From Panagrolaimus kolymaensis (lineage: Eukaryota; Nematoda; Chromadorea; Rhabditida; Panagrolaimidae), in the NCBI GenBank assembly GCA_028622995.1, contig JAJQJQ010000055.1:372001-436000 (forward strand): 64,000 nucleotides of DNA, read 5' to 3'. Both the position numbers and the translations under genes were made by a program. How positions within the stretch are numbered: the first letter of the stretch is position 1; each line of letters opens with the position of its first letter. This document shows, piece by piece, positions 37,801-50,800 of the stretch. Below the pieces are notes generated by a model, which saw nothing but the letters and a program-made list of their open reading frames with translations, made no database searches and was not told the DNA's origin.

Positions 37801-38597
37801 TCGACCATCGGTACTTTCCACCACAGCAGCTGCATGTCTTTCTCTTCCTCGAATATCTACGATTCTAATATATTCTTGTGAAACTAATGCAACTAAATCT
37901 CGTTCTTCTGGGAAAAATGAGCCTGCTGTGAGTTTTTCTCGAACAGGCCAATGCAAAAGCCGAGGGACATTGTCAAAGCCAGTGTGGCTAGCTTTTTCAA
38001 GATCAAAAATTGTGAAGGAATTGTCTTTGTTGTGGGCACTAAAAAATTTCTTTGAAAGTAAAAACAATTTTTTTTTTTGAGAAAAAAACTTACGGAGATC
38101 GTTCACCAACAATTAAAAATTTATGTTTATCCACTGAACTCCAATCAATGCAAACTGGAGCTTTTTTAAGTTTTATTTCATCATCCGGCATTCGAGTTGG
38201 ATCAGCATTAGCTCGATGGAAAACTACTCTATTGCTAAAACTTAGAGCCACTACACTGTCTTGCAAATAACTCAAAGCCACGGATCGGGGAGAATCCTGA
38301 AACCACAAATTAAAGCTTTTTTCTAATTCTAAAAAACTAAAACTAAAGTTTCCATACATTTTTCAAAAAATCCATTTGATGAACTTTTTTAAATGGCACT
38401 ACTCCATTTCTTTGTGCCTCATCTTCTTTATCGGAATCATTGCTTCCATTTATACTGGACCTTTCTGAATAATTTTCAACTACATCAAATTTATAATTTC
38501 TATCAACTTCAAATAAGTTAAATGCATCACTATCAACGGTGAAGAATCTCCTTGGATTATATCGAAGCCATCTAAATTCCGATACAATTGGAATCAT
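34805..38597 (-). CDS. mios: MIOS, GATOR2 complex WD-repeat/zinc-finger protein
   Basis: Eight exons: 38358-38597, 38094-38296, 37660-38038, 36685-37525, 36192-36592, 35882-36139, 35493-35797, 34805-35435 (minus order), 1085 aa, all phases consistent. GATOR2 activates TORC1 on lysosomes in response to amino acids. The N-terminal ~400 residues form a beta-propeller (segments such as SVALSYLQDSVVALSFSNRV, FLIVGERSP, RFLTFRCDPKDTDNDIHVYD). A long alpha-solenoid follows. The C-terminus has the paired zinc modules diagnostic of MIOS: CGACRKPLPKCVICRHHYG, then CVWCHHGGHYNHIKDWF and CPATGCECRC. Human MIOS is 875 aa; the extra length is in the acidic insert after residue 35 and in the solenoid. It is head to head with the Gln-rich gene at 38978, with 380 bp between the two starts. 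Confidence 0.92.
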
Positions 38598-38977
38598 ATT
38601 TTTTGATTTACTTCAAAAAATATCGAGAAAAAGCATCAAAAAATGCGTGATACATTTTTTATGGCACAATTTGGCAGTCAAATGCAATATTAAAAATAGA
38701 AATTAAAAAATTTTCTCAACTGGAAAACGAGGTTGCTATTAAAAAAATTTTTTTGCAGCAGGCTTCATAGAAATTATTGAAAAGGACAAACAATTATAAA
38801 CTTTTTAGATCTTTTATTTCTTCAAAAGGCTATTGATTTTTTTGTTTATCATTTATTGTAGCTTCAAGCTATCCTTTAAAAATAAAAACAAAATTATTTG
38901 TTTGCGAGTTTTTTTTCTTCGCCAAATCTTCAAACAAATTATTTTTAGCTGTGCGTAAATAATTTTTTTTATTAGCT
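38598..38977. promoter_or_regulatory. shared divergent promoter interval
   Basis: 380 bp between the start codons of MIOS (minus) and the Gln-rich gene (plus). It must contain both 5' UTRs and core promoters. No specific factor site is claimed. Confidence 0.5.
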
Positions 38978-41900
38978 ATGAGCATCAACATATTTCCCAA
39001 AACCTCGGATTCTATGATTCCTTCAAGTTCCCAATCGAGAATTATAGAAAATGGAAGAAATTCCAAATTTGAACAATCTGAAGCTGTTCGACGCCCATTT
39101 TCACCAACATCCGAAAAATATATAAGAAAATTGGATCGATTAGTTAAAATTTATGAAAAAATTTCTGAAGTTTGTTGCTTTTATTTACGCAAATTGTTTG
39201 CTTTTTTATATATTCCCATTGTTTTTTTAGAAAAATGACAAATTACGTTATCACATAGTCAAAGTTAAAGAAGAAGTGAATAAATTATTGCATACTAAAA
39301 GGCATTTATGTTGTCGATTATCAAGTTTTAATGATGCATATATGGATGAAAACCTTGAAATCCCAGATACAAACAATCGAGATGCAAATTTTGAGAAACT
39401 TATTGGCGATGTTATTACTAGCACTGAACCCATTGGACCACCAGCATCCAAGAAAAGAAGGATTGTTGAACCAAAGAAACCTGCGCCCGTCGCTGCCGTT
39501 GTTGTTGTTGTTAGTTATTTTTCCTTAAAAATCTCCATTATTTTATAATTTGAAGAAATTTTTAGAAGCCCAATGTTGAAAAACAAAATTCCGAGGAACC
39601 TGAAGCTCGAGAAGCTATAAATCGGATTTTAAACGATGCTAAATCTTTGATGAAGCAACAACAACGAGAGCAAGAAGAATATACTCGGCAGCAATCCCAA
39701 GCTCAAAAACGCTACCAACAACAACAAGGGACTCAAATGAATTTAATTCGCCAACAACAGCAACAACAAATTCAAGCCAATGATAATAAAAATAGTGAAA
39801 CAAAAGGAGCAACAAATGAATCAGGAAGTTATTCAGCTCCAGTAATTCAAGGAAATCAAAAACCATCATCGACAGGTTTTTTGCCAGAGCATATACAACC
39901 AATCTTAAATCGAACAATGTCAACTCCAACAACCACGCAATCCCAAAATCATGGTCACGGTAATCAGCAATTAAATGCAACCCGGTTTGCAACCTCGGGA
40001 TCAAACGACAGCAAACAAGTTTATAAAAGTTCCCTTCCATTACCACAAACTCCAGGTGTATATATTCTTGCTCATGGTCAGCAACTAATTAAGCAGCCAC
40101 AACATATCCAAAATGAAATGTTGTCGATGGAAGTTGATAAACCAAATACATCTAATTCTGGTATTCAGAAATCGAGTTCACAACCTTATATTGTTAGTCA
40201 TCATGATTTACCACCAAAAAATAATTCTGATCAACAACAAATGGTAATTTTTAATTTTCCATAATTAGCTATTTTTATAATTTTGTTTTTAGCCCCAACA
40301 ATATCGTATTCAATATCCAAGTGGAGATGGACAAAAAGGTGGATCAGCTCAGCCTCAAATTCTTATCCATCGCTATCAACAGCAGCAAAGCAATGCCCCA
40401 AATAATCAGCAACAGCAGCAAAAAGGCCAACAACAACAGCTTTCGCAACCTTCTCAAATCCAAATACTTTCCCCAGGTCCTAAAGGTCCACCACTTCAAG
40501 CCCAAATTACATCTCAACCGTTACCAACTGGAAGTCAACCTTCTGGATATCAACAAATTGTTCGAGTTCGACAACAGTCTGATGGAACTATGAGTTCTAA
40601 TGAATACTCGCAACAGCCCCAAAATATTCAAATGGAGCAAGTAAAATTATATTATACTCCTCGACAACTTCAAGATCCAAGCACTATTAATCCTCAATTG
40701 CTTCCACATCGGCAAATGAATGCTCAACGGCTTCAAATGGAGCAACAAGTTAAAGAGAGGGAGAGAATCAAGCAGCAGCAAGTAGAAGGTCGTGATAAAA
40801 ATGAAAAGGGTTCATCAGCTCCACAACCTCAAGGTCAACATCAACAGCATCAAGGAATGCAACAAATTGTTATTCAATCTGCCCAGCAAATGCATCAACA
40901 ACAACAAATTCATTCTCAACCAAGGCTTCGAGAAGCTTTACAAAATGCTGGAAATGGAAATAATGATCCTCAACAAAGACAACAGCAACAAATTCAATTT
41001 ATTCAAGGTGTTCCAACAAACTTGATTCAAACCCAAGGCCCAGGTACTCAAAGAATTATAACTTCGTCTCAAAAACAACAACAACAAATCCCAAAAAACA
41101 TTCAACAACAAAATATTCAAATGTCACCATCGCCCCAACAACAACAAAATAATGTTTATCTAATTGATTCTTCGAGATGCATTCGATTAGCATCAAGAGA
41201 TTCATTAAATCAACAACATCAGCAGCATGGTCAGGGTCATCATCAACTTGTTGGAGTTCAAGCAGATTCAATATATCGAATGCCATTCAATGTTTCTGGT
41301 GGAACTCAAGCAATTCGATATTATTTACCACAAAATATGGCAACTGCTACTAACCAACAACAGCAGCAACAGCAACAACAAGGAGTTACAATCACTTCAT
41401 CGCCACAAAAACCTTTATCTTCGTCATCTTCATCTCAAAATATTTCCTCTAAAAATAATGAAGGAAAATTTGATAGACTTTTACGAGCTTCATCCATCGA
41501 TCACTTACTTCCTGATGCTCCTGATAATGACAATAGCAACAACAGCAGTGGCAGCGGAAGTGGAAATAATAATAAAAATGATGATAATATTGATTGGTCA
41601 ATATATGAGGAACCAAAACCTAAAACAAGTCCAAGAAAAGCTCCAACTCCTAGAAAAAGAGGAGCAGCAATTAAAGTGGATTCAAACAGCGATGCAATGG
41701 CAAGAATTTCCCCCATTCTTGCTCAATTTAAACAAGAAATGGCTCAATCCACTGTGGCTCAAGAACAACAACATCAACAAGCTCTAACGATGGCAGCAAG
41801 AAATGCAAATAAAGTTACCCCTATTCGAGCAAGAAAGCGTCCAACGAAAGCTGAAAAAGATGCTAAAGAAGCTGCTGCAGCATCAAAATCCACAACCAGC

Positions 41901-42287
41901 CAAAGCGGGCCAGCATCAGTTACTTCCAACCAAGGCGGAGGACCATCATCTGTGTCATCAACTACAACAGATCCAACCCCAGTTGCTGCCACAACTCCAA
42001 TTGAGGAGCAACAACAACCAATAATTAGTGAAAATTTATTACAATTACCTACTGAACAACCTGGAAATAGTAAAGAATCAGCATTGGATATACTAAAAAA
42101 AATTCCAACAATTATAGTAACTGCAGCCACGCCTGAACCCAATAAACAAAAAGTTGCTGTTGTTAGTGAAGGTTCCATTGTTATTCCACCTCCAACGCAA
42201 GTAATACAAGACCATGAACAAGTACCATCATTATCTCAGTCTCAATCGATCTCAAAAGAGAAAGCAGAATCTCCTCTTCCACAGTAA
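38978..42287 (+). CDS. large Gln-rich nuclear-type protein with N-terminal coiled coil
   Basis: Four exons: 38978-39167, 39231-39509, 39576-40243, 40293-42287, about 1043 aa, phases consistent. Residues ~25-110 form a Lys/Arg-rich coiled coil (YIRKLDRLVKIYEKIS joined to KNDKLRYHIVKVKEEV and HTKRHLCCRL), which resembles the TFPT/INO80F-type short coiled coil, but this is a weak, by-eye similarity. A basic motif (SKKRRIVEPKK) looks like a nuclear localisation signal. The remainder is dominated by Gln (many CAA/CAG runs), Asn, Ser and Pro. Near residues 730-790 an acidic patch DNIDWSIYEEPKPK is followed by basic SPRKAPTPRKRG. Probably a transcriptional or chromatin cofactor; no catalytic domain. 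Other frames over this gene are shadows of the repeats. Confidence 0.78.
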
Positions 42288-42870
42288 AAATGAACCTTTT
42301 TAATATATGTATTTTTTAACTTGCTTCCTTTTAATTTTTTGTAGGGTTGCATTTGTAATGTTCAAAATAAATTTAAAAAATTGATCAAAGCTGTTTAGTT
42401 TTTAGTTTAAAAATATTGGTGATCACTAAACTACTGTTTCATTAAAAATATATTTAAAAAGTTTTTGACAGTTATGAAGAGAAACATTAATCAAATCTAT
42501 ACAGCGAACTCCTTTTCGAAAATTCTAATGGTTTGATTGTCTATTAAACTAAATGCAACTGTAGTTTCTTTATGTCTAGTTAAAAAAATATATGGTTGAA
42601 GTTTTTAACAAATTTTTATTGCTTTCAATCTTCTTGTAAAGCTTTGCAGCTGCTGAAAGAAAATTTGAATACTCAAAAAAAATTTAACTCATAAAGATAA
42701 CTATTGGCTATTTGTCCCAATTTGATAACCACGTTGCAGCGTATAAAAAAAGTTCAATGGAAAAGATTTACCTCAACTGATAAATCTCCTCCACACATCT
42801 CTCGCATTTCTTCTTCTTTTTCTTTCTTTCTCCCCTCCTTCTTTTAGCCCGGATAATTTTTTATATTCCG
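42288..42870. other. spacer between Gln-rich gene and apyrase gene
   Basis: Contains AATAAA at 42366-42371, a plausible poly(A) signal about 80 bp after the stop. The remainder likely holds the apyrase promoter; a C+T-rich stretch (42780-42845) immediately precedes the apyrase ATG. Confidence 0.5.
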
Positions 42871-45439
42871 ATGGCGAGAATGGAGTGGAAATTGAAAACA
42901 TTAATGCTATTGCTGCTTGGTGTTGGGATGTTTTTTCTTTTGTTGTATTTATTAGCTGACAAATCGTCATATGGTGAAACTGGTTGGGTTTTTATACTTT
43001 ATTTTCATATCTTGTTTTTAATTTAGCTTCATTTTTAGCAGACGACCGTGATTATTCTTATGGACTTATTATTGATGCAGGATCAACAGGCTCAAGGCTG
43101 TTTTTATATCGATGGTGGTCACCTTCTTCGAATCAAATGATTAAGATTGAACCAGTGCTGGATGAAAATAGGCTAGCAATTGTCCGAAAAGTTTCTCCTG
43201 GTTTGAGTACATTTGGAAGTAAACCTGAAGATGCCCCTGGTTAGCGTGTTACTTATTTGCTCCTTTAAATAAAAAAAGGCTTTTAGCTTATATTCGACCT
43301 CTGCTAGAGTACGCATATCGTTATATTCCATCTAACAAACGTGATTCAACTTCATTCTTCTTATTTGCGACAGCTGGAATGAGATTATTGCCGCAAGAGT
43401 AAGCTATAAATTTGCACATTGATGTGTTACAAAGTTATACTTATAATCGCTTGCTTTATAGAGAGCAAGATGCTGTGATAAATTCGATTCGTAAAGGACT
43501 TCCCTTTATGACGAAGTTGAAAATACTACCAGAAAATATTCAAGTTATTGATGGAAAATGGGAAGGAATCTACAATTGGATTGCTGTCAATTATATTCTT
43601 GGACGCTTTGATCCTCGTGAAGATTTGAATACTGCTCTTCCGAAACGTAAACCAACTGTAGGAATGATCGATATGGGTGGTGCTTCGACTCAAATTGCAT
43701 TAGAAATTCCATTGATTGAGTTCAAAAGCGATAATGTTCAAACTGTTAATCTTGGATCGATGGATGACAGTGATGATTACCGATATCAACTTTTTGTTAC
43801 AACTTTTTTGGGTTATGGTGTCAATGAAGGAGCAAAGAAGTATGAAAAATTTTTGAATAACGTAATGGAAAATTCAACTGGTGAAATTTCGTATGTTCGT
43901 GATGGTTGTCTTCCAGTTAATTTGATGAAAATTGTTACTAAAGATGATGGATCACAATATGTTAGAAAGGTAATCCATCCTCTGCTTATATTGCTATGTG
44001 TATTACCAATACCTCTTGCCTATCGTAACTATACTTTGCCGGGGTTTTTGTCCATCATAACCACGAAAGCTTCTTTGAAATGCTTCAGGTTATGGAAACG
44101 TTGGCTGAAGCAACAAGTTGCTTGTACTTTTCTAAATCTTTACGTTTATTTTTCAGGGAACTGGAGAATGGGATAGTTGCGTCAAAAACATTGTAAAGAT
44201 TCTTACTGACGAACCACCAAAATGTCCGGTTTTAAAACAGTGTTACTTCGGCGGTATATTAGCTCCTCCAATTCAACTATCAGAAATAGAACTATATGGA
44301 TTTAGCGAATATTGGTATTCAGTAGATGATGTTTTAGCACTTGGAGGTGCATATAATCACTCAACCTTTGAAGAACGTGCAAGAGACTTTTGTAAACAAA
44401 GGTGGCCAGCAATAAAAGTATGTTACAATCTTCTTACTTATCCTTGTTTTGCATTGTTTACCCTTTATATATATCCTTTGATTTATTAATCTTATGTTTC
44501 CTTTTTAGTCGAAAGCACGTGCTCAATTGTATCCAAAAGCAAATGAAGAAAGATTGGAATCACAATGTTTTAAATCGGCTTGGATTCATGCAATATTACA
44601 TGATGGATTTCTCGTGAATGAAAATCAACACAAGTTTCAAAGTGCAAACAAGATTGCTGAACAAGAAGTTCAATGGGCATTAGGAGCAATGATTTATCAC
44701 AATAGATATTCTCCAATTCAACAAGGTGTTTCAAGGTTTGTTAATTATACTGTATTTTCGTTATTTTCATTGTAAAATAAATATTTGTACTTTCTTTTTG
44801 TTTTTCTTTTTTCGGTTATGCGCTCATTCTTTAAACCACTTTAAAACTTTTGCGTTTCATAGTAAGATTTTGCCCTAATTTTCTTTGAAAGCTTAGTTGC
44901 TAAAACTTTTAATCTTTTCCTTCCTCGATGAGGCATACATATATGGAGGTTGCTTGAACTTTTGATTTACAATTTTACGCGGATAAAACAAACTAAAAAC
45001 TCGAGCTTCTTTAATCCCCACAGGGATTTCAGGACATTTTGAGTCCCTTCTAATTACTGACCGCATAAGCCAGACAGGAAACTAAAAGCATTAGTAACTA
45101 CTTTCATAAATGTGGCGCGTAACTACTGTAATTTTACTAAAAAAATTTGATGAAATTTTATGACTAATTTGTTTTAATTTATTCCATTTTTTCAGCACTT
45201 CACCTGCTGGATATAGTCAACCAATTCTTCAAGGTATTGTGATATTTGCTATTATATTATTTATTGCTTTTATTTCACATTACATTTGGTCGAGGTTTTA
45301 TAATAACAAAAAGATAACACGAAACCGCCATGGTGGCAGTGGATTTAATTATCATCGATTACCAAATCTCACGGATGTTGAATTTGGAGAAAAAGTTCAA
45401 AAACCATCAAGAAGTTATGCTTCGTCTTTCTTCCAGTAA
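42871..45439 (+). CDS. mig-23: Golgi/lysosomal-type apyrase (ENTPD4/7, MIG-23-like)
   Basis: Seven exons: 42871-42973, 43039-43239, 43287-43398, 43462-43969, 44157-44417, 44509-44735, 45196-45439, 551 aa. It hydrolyses nucleoside diphosphates (UDP/GDP) in the Golgi lumen, which supports glycosylation. All apyrase conserved regions are seen: ACR1 [17 protein letters not shown]2 [13 protein letters not shown]3 [20 protein letters not shown]4 [15 protein letters not shown] and ACR5 [12 protein letters not shown]. Membrane anchors occur at both ends: [18 protein letters not shown] near the N-terminus and [18 protein letters not shown] near the C-terminus, the two-anchor topology of ENTPD4/7 and nematode MIG-23/NTP-1. 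Cys residues of the CYFGG and DFCKQRW blocks agree with the family. The ortholog name (mig-23 rather than ntp-1) is my best guess. Confidence 0.9.
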
Positions 45440-47816
45440 AAATATTTTTATTGTATCCATTTCTCCGGTACTTTTATTAACTTATTATAATTTTCTAATA
45501 CGTGTATTTTTATCTAATATTTTTATTTTTTGGATTTATCTACAAATATTTAACCAAAGGTGGTATCTATAAATAACAAACAAAACATTATTTTTTTATT
45601 ATTTATGTGATGACTAATGCGGGATTTTTTTTTCATAGAATAAAACACTTCTAATTCATTCCATTTTTCTTTATATTTTCTTTATCTTATTCTTTATTAC
45701 TCACCCACAGTAATCCATCCATCTATCAAACTAAAACAAATCTTTTTTTCTTCTTTTTTTTGTTGTCTTTTTTGTTATAAATATTTTGGGTTTGTTATGC
45801 ATATTTTTTTGTGAGTTCCAGAAAATTAGTATATTTTCTTTATGGTAAAAATATTTTAGGTTTTTATATTTAGAATTAACTATGATATTTTTGTTTTATT
45901 AAAAATTACGTACAGAGACGATTTATAAATTATAAATTATTATTTGATGAAATAAATAAACTTTTACTTTTTTTCTTATAAAATTTTTCATTTGCCCTTT
46001 ATCCATGCTTGCTTTCACACACACATACGTTTAATTAGTCACCGCTTTTTTTTCTTGTGAGTCTATGAATGGAGACATTTATAAATGCCAAAATGAAACA
46101 AACAACAAACTAAACAAAATAAAATAACACTACGCAATGCTCTTTTTTTTTTGCTTCCTCCATGGACTTGGCTTGGCTTGGTTTTTTACAACTCCTTTTA
46201 AATGTCAAAGCGGCAACCTTTTTTCATTCTGGATGAATTTATACTTTTTTATTCTGACTACTTTTTTTTGTTGTTTTAAAACATTTTAAAACACCAGCAA
46301 ACAAAACATACAAACAAAAAAAACACCCATGCTTCTGGGAAACAAACTACCATTTAAAGAATAATAAAAAAAAGTTTAGAGAGGAATACAAAATGATGGA
46401 AGGATATAAACCAACCACGTGGCTTTTTTTAGTTGCTGCTGCTCCATTTTTTTCCATTTTATTTTCCCTCCAAATGATTTTTCAAATTTTGTCGCCTGCT
46501 TTTTTCAATTTTTTTGTTTAGAAACAACAAACAAAATAATATTTAATTTTTTATTCGCATACTTACTACTTATTAACTTACTACGCAACAACAGCAATAT
46601 TTTGGCCATCGGGTGCACGCAGGTCACATTTGTCGCTTGCTTTTATTTCTCTTTTATGTATATGTATGTCATTGGCATTTTAATATACAAACATATAAAA
46701 CCCTGAGATTATTTTTTTGTCCATGTGTTTGAGTGAGTGGATGTTGTTTTTTTTTTGTGTTTGTTTCGTTGGTATTTGCTCTCAATGAGCGAGAGCGAGC
46801 GCGCTTTCATTCGCTCATTCAATTCAAAGTAAAGAGAAAAAATATAAAATAAAATGAAACATTTTTTGTTTTGTTTTTGCTTTGTCCTTTTCTTTTTCAT
46901 TTTTTTTTCTCATTCAGATGACTGACTGAAAAAGAGAAGTAAAATGAAGCCCTTTTAGATGGCGACGACGACATTAAAACCACATGCATTCATACCAAAC
47001 ACATCCATCCACCCCACTTTTTTTTTATGAAAAGGAAGAAGACGTAAAATCTTTTAAAGAGGAGTTTAAGTCAAAAAAAACAAAACAAAAAATAAAAAAA
47101 CATGTTTCATGACTCAAGAATTCAAATTCAAAGAAGCTCCATCCATAAATGAATTAAAAAAAAGAAAGATTTTAACAGGAAGAATAAAAAAAATTTGTTT
47201 GTTTGTGCCAAATCAAAATAATAAAAAATATGGAGGCGGAAAAGATTTTAAAAAAAGGTTTAATTCCATGCATCATTGATGAAAGTTGAAAAAGAAAAGT
47301 AAAGAAAAAGTTTGCAAAAAAAATTATATGGAATTGGAAATTTTGTTTGAAATGAATCATTTCATTTTTTCTTCTATTTTTTCACTATCCTTTGAGATTA
47401 GAACCTCACCTTATTTTTTTCTTCCTTAGATTTGTTTTTAAGATCCTTATATTTGCAATTGGTCTTTGTACTCCCTTTTTTTTGATACGCATTAAATTTA
47501 GATTGGAAAAAAAATAATGGTAAACATCAGTGTTAAAAAAAAGTATACAACCGTGAACGTTTTAAATAATGGTACACCTTTTTTTGTTTGGATGATAAGA
47601 TTTTTTTTTTCAATGCTATTTGACCAGTTATCGCTGAAACACACACACTCACTCGCCTCGAACAATCCTTAATTTGATATGATACAAGGAAAGTCCTTGA
47701 AAAGTAATGGAAAGACCTTTGGTACAAAAGGTGAATAAAAAAACTGCAAAATCCTCATTTTTATTTATTTTTGCTTTTGACTATCAAAAAAAAAGAAGAG
47801 GAAACTTTGAGTAACG
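45440..47816. other. 2.4 kb intergenic, no gene seen
   Basis: T-rich and A-rich tracts dominate. An AATAAATAAA at 45951-45960 may be an apyrase poly(A) signal. Around 46780-46825 a short G+C-richer palindromic patch (GAGCGAGAGCGAGCG...CGCTC) stands out. Short frames such as 46419-46706 are Phe-rich artefacts. Presumably the upstream control region of the galectin gene. Confidence 0.45.
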
Positions 47817-50800
47817 ATGGTTCACGCTATTCATGACCCCGTAAGTTTTCATTTAATTTTTATTAAACTTAGAGTTTCAAAATTCATGGAAGGAGGAAAA
47901 TAGGAAAAAAAGTTTGGTTGTTTTGAAACAAAAATTAATTTTTGATTTTTTGGTTTTACCACGAAAAAATCGTAAAATGATTATTTCAACAAACATTGTT
48001 TTATTTTTCTTACTGTAGCCTTTTTTTAAAACTCACATGCTATTTTAACTAATTAAATTAATTTAATTTAATTTATTATAGGCCATTCCCCTCGTTCATC
48101 CCATTTGGGAAACCGTTGCCCCTGGAGTACATTTTGACGTACATGGTAAAGTTCATACCCATCATGACAAGTATGTTTTTTCCTTTTTAATTTATTTTTC
48201 TTCTTCTAAAAATCAGCAACTTAATCTAAACATTAACTAGTCTCATGAGATAATTATGATTAAAAAAAAGTTGAAAATTGTTGTTTTTCAACTTTTTTGC
48301 ATTTAATTGAAACATTTAAAAAATAATTGGCAAGGGAAATAAAACTACAAACATATATAAACATTTAAGAGACCACTCGAGCTCGAGGGGTCAAAAAATA
48401 AAGTTAGTCATGGCTTTTGTTTGAAAAATAAAAGACCAAAGTTAAAGTTAATCTTCTTCTCGTGAGCGACGACTGACTGACTGACCTTTATTCATTTTTA
48501 TGGTTTCTGGTAATCGTAAAAAAACTTCCGTAAACAAAAAAAAAAGGTTCCAGGAAATTTTTAACCCTTTTATTTAAAATCGTTTAATTTTGAGTATTTT
48601 TTTCGCTTTGAAACACTTTTTTGAGAATTTTCCCTTTAGGACATTTTTTGAGCTAATATATTTATTTCTTCTTTTTTTAAAATTGACTTATATGTTTTTA
48701 TTGTGTTCTTTAAACGCCGCCATGTGACTATTTGGTGGGGTTCAAAGAACAAAAAATAAAGAAAAAATCCCAAAGGTTTAAACATAAAAAAAAATTCCTT
48801 TTTCTCTTTCTTATAAAATTTTTTTAATCCTCTTATATAAATTTTTCTTCTTCTTTAATCTTTATAAACAAAAAAGGGAGAAATGTATGCCATGATTCAT
48901 TCTTTTTCATTTTCATTGAAAAAAAATATATGGCATTTTGCCTTTGCTGCCGCCTTTCAAGAAAAAAGCTGACGGCCATGGCAAAGGCTAAGAAAGCGAA
49001 ATTCCAAAAGCAATGTCCACTCTCGAATGAAATGACTCCGCCTCTTTTTCCCCTCTCTCTTCCCTTCTTCTTAATTTCTAGTTAGTCTTTAGAAATAAAA
49101 TAAATAAATACATACTTTTGAGGCAATAACGGATTTTCACCTACAATCAAAAGAAGAAAGAAAAAAAAAGGAAAGAGGAGGAGAAAAGAAAAAAAGACAC
49201 ATCTGTGTTTTTTTGTTTTGTTTTTGTCACCCTTGAGTCGTTTGGGTGGGTTCTATTCTACATACTTTAAAAAAAAAAGATTGAAATTTATTTTTTCTTT
49301 ACTTGCTTAATTTTATTTGATCTCATTTTTATTTAATTTGATATACTAAGCTCAAAGAGTCGAGACTTTTTACGCTTATATTATTTTTTAATTTATTTAA
49401 ATTATATTTTTTATTTTGTTAGTCTCGGCTTCATTTTCCCGCTCAATTTGTAAATAAAATTCATATCCCTCTTCGTTAGAAAATATTTCTCCCAACTGCA
49501 GCTGAAAAAAAAAATAATGTTGCCACCTGCTGAAGAACCCATATCTGAATATGCTATGATTGCTTCAGTATCAGAATCAACAAGTTATGGAAATTCCATA
49601 ACTTCGGTGGATAATGATCTTGATGCAGCAGCTGATGATGAAGAAGTGGAATACGGGTTAATCAAAGATTTATATGATATTCGTGGTTATTGCCATTTTG
49701 ATTTACCTTTAGCTCAATTTAAAATTAAACACAACGAAAATACAGGGTTAATTTTTTATTTTATTTTACTTTTTTTCTATCTGTCTCTAAAAATTTCGGA
49801 CATTTCTAATATAACTAAAAAATGTTTAAAAATTTGCCTCGCAATATTTGAGTTTTGCTTTTTGGTCTCTGAAAAAAAAATTTAAAATGAGGAAGAAAAT
49901 TATTAAATGGCAGAAGCTGTTTTTTAATTTTTTTTAGTGATAAATACAAATTAAAAAAAATTTAAATGCTAAAGTAATTAAGTCTCCAGCTTGCGGGCCT
50001 GCCATGACTAGACTAGAGTGCCTTTTTTTTAATTCAAAGAAAAGATCTCTGTTTTCATGTTTTCTTTCCGCCTCCCTGCTTTCTTGCTTTTAAATGGATG
50101 TGTTCAAAGTACGCTTAAACATCCATGTTTTTATTTTTTAATTTATAAAAAAATTTAAATTATCGTCGCTATAATTCAAATTAGTTAAAACTGAAGAAGA
50201 AGAAAAAAGATAAAAAAGCTTCGTCATATGTTTTAAGAAAATGAAAAAGAAGAGTAAAATGATGCACTTTTGAGAGATTAAAAAAATTATAGTAATTTTT
50301 CGATTCTTAAAACCATTTCTTAGTCGTTCTTTAAAAAATTATGACTCACTTTTATGAGCTTTAAAATTAGGAAAAAGTTTCCTGCAAAAAACTTAATAAT
50401 TCTGAAGTGACCTATAAAATTAAAAATATTTTTTTAAGTGATGAAACTCATGCAAAAAAAATTACCGAAACTCAGACAAAAATATTACAAATTTATTTTT
50501 TTCGCCTGTGATGATTTTTAGTGCTACATTCAAATTATTTGATAAATTATCTGTAGTCACATTTTCTTTTCTCCATTAGTCTAATTTCCCGTGAAAAGCA
50601 AAGCGTAAGAGAGCTAGACATTGTTATTTTTATATTTAATTTATTAATTCTTACATTTTTTTCTTGACATTTAAAATAACATTTTTCTATGATATTTTTT
50701 CATGTAATACCAAAAATATAAATATGAATTTATAAATTTTTGGAGCCAAAAACACGTCAAAAAAATGGAATACAAAGCTTTCGAAAAAAAAAATGTGGGT

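Noticed and set aside
40792..42178. Several long open frames on both strands over the Gln-rich gene
   Set aside because: They are frame shadows of CAA/CAG repeats (poly-N, poly-L translations); only the frame with consistent exon joins from 38978 is kept.
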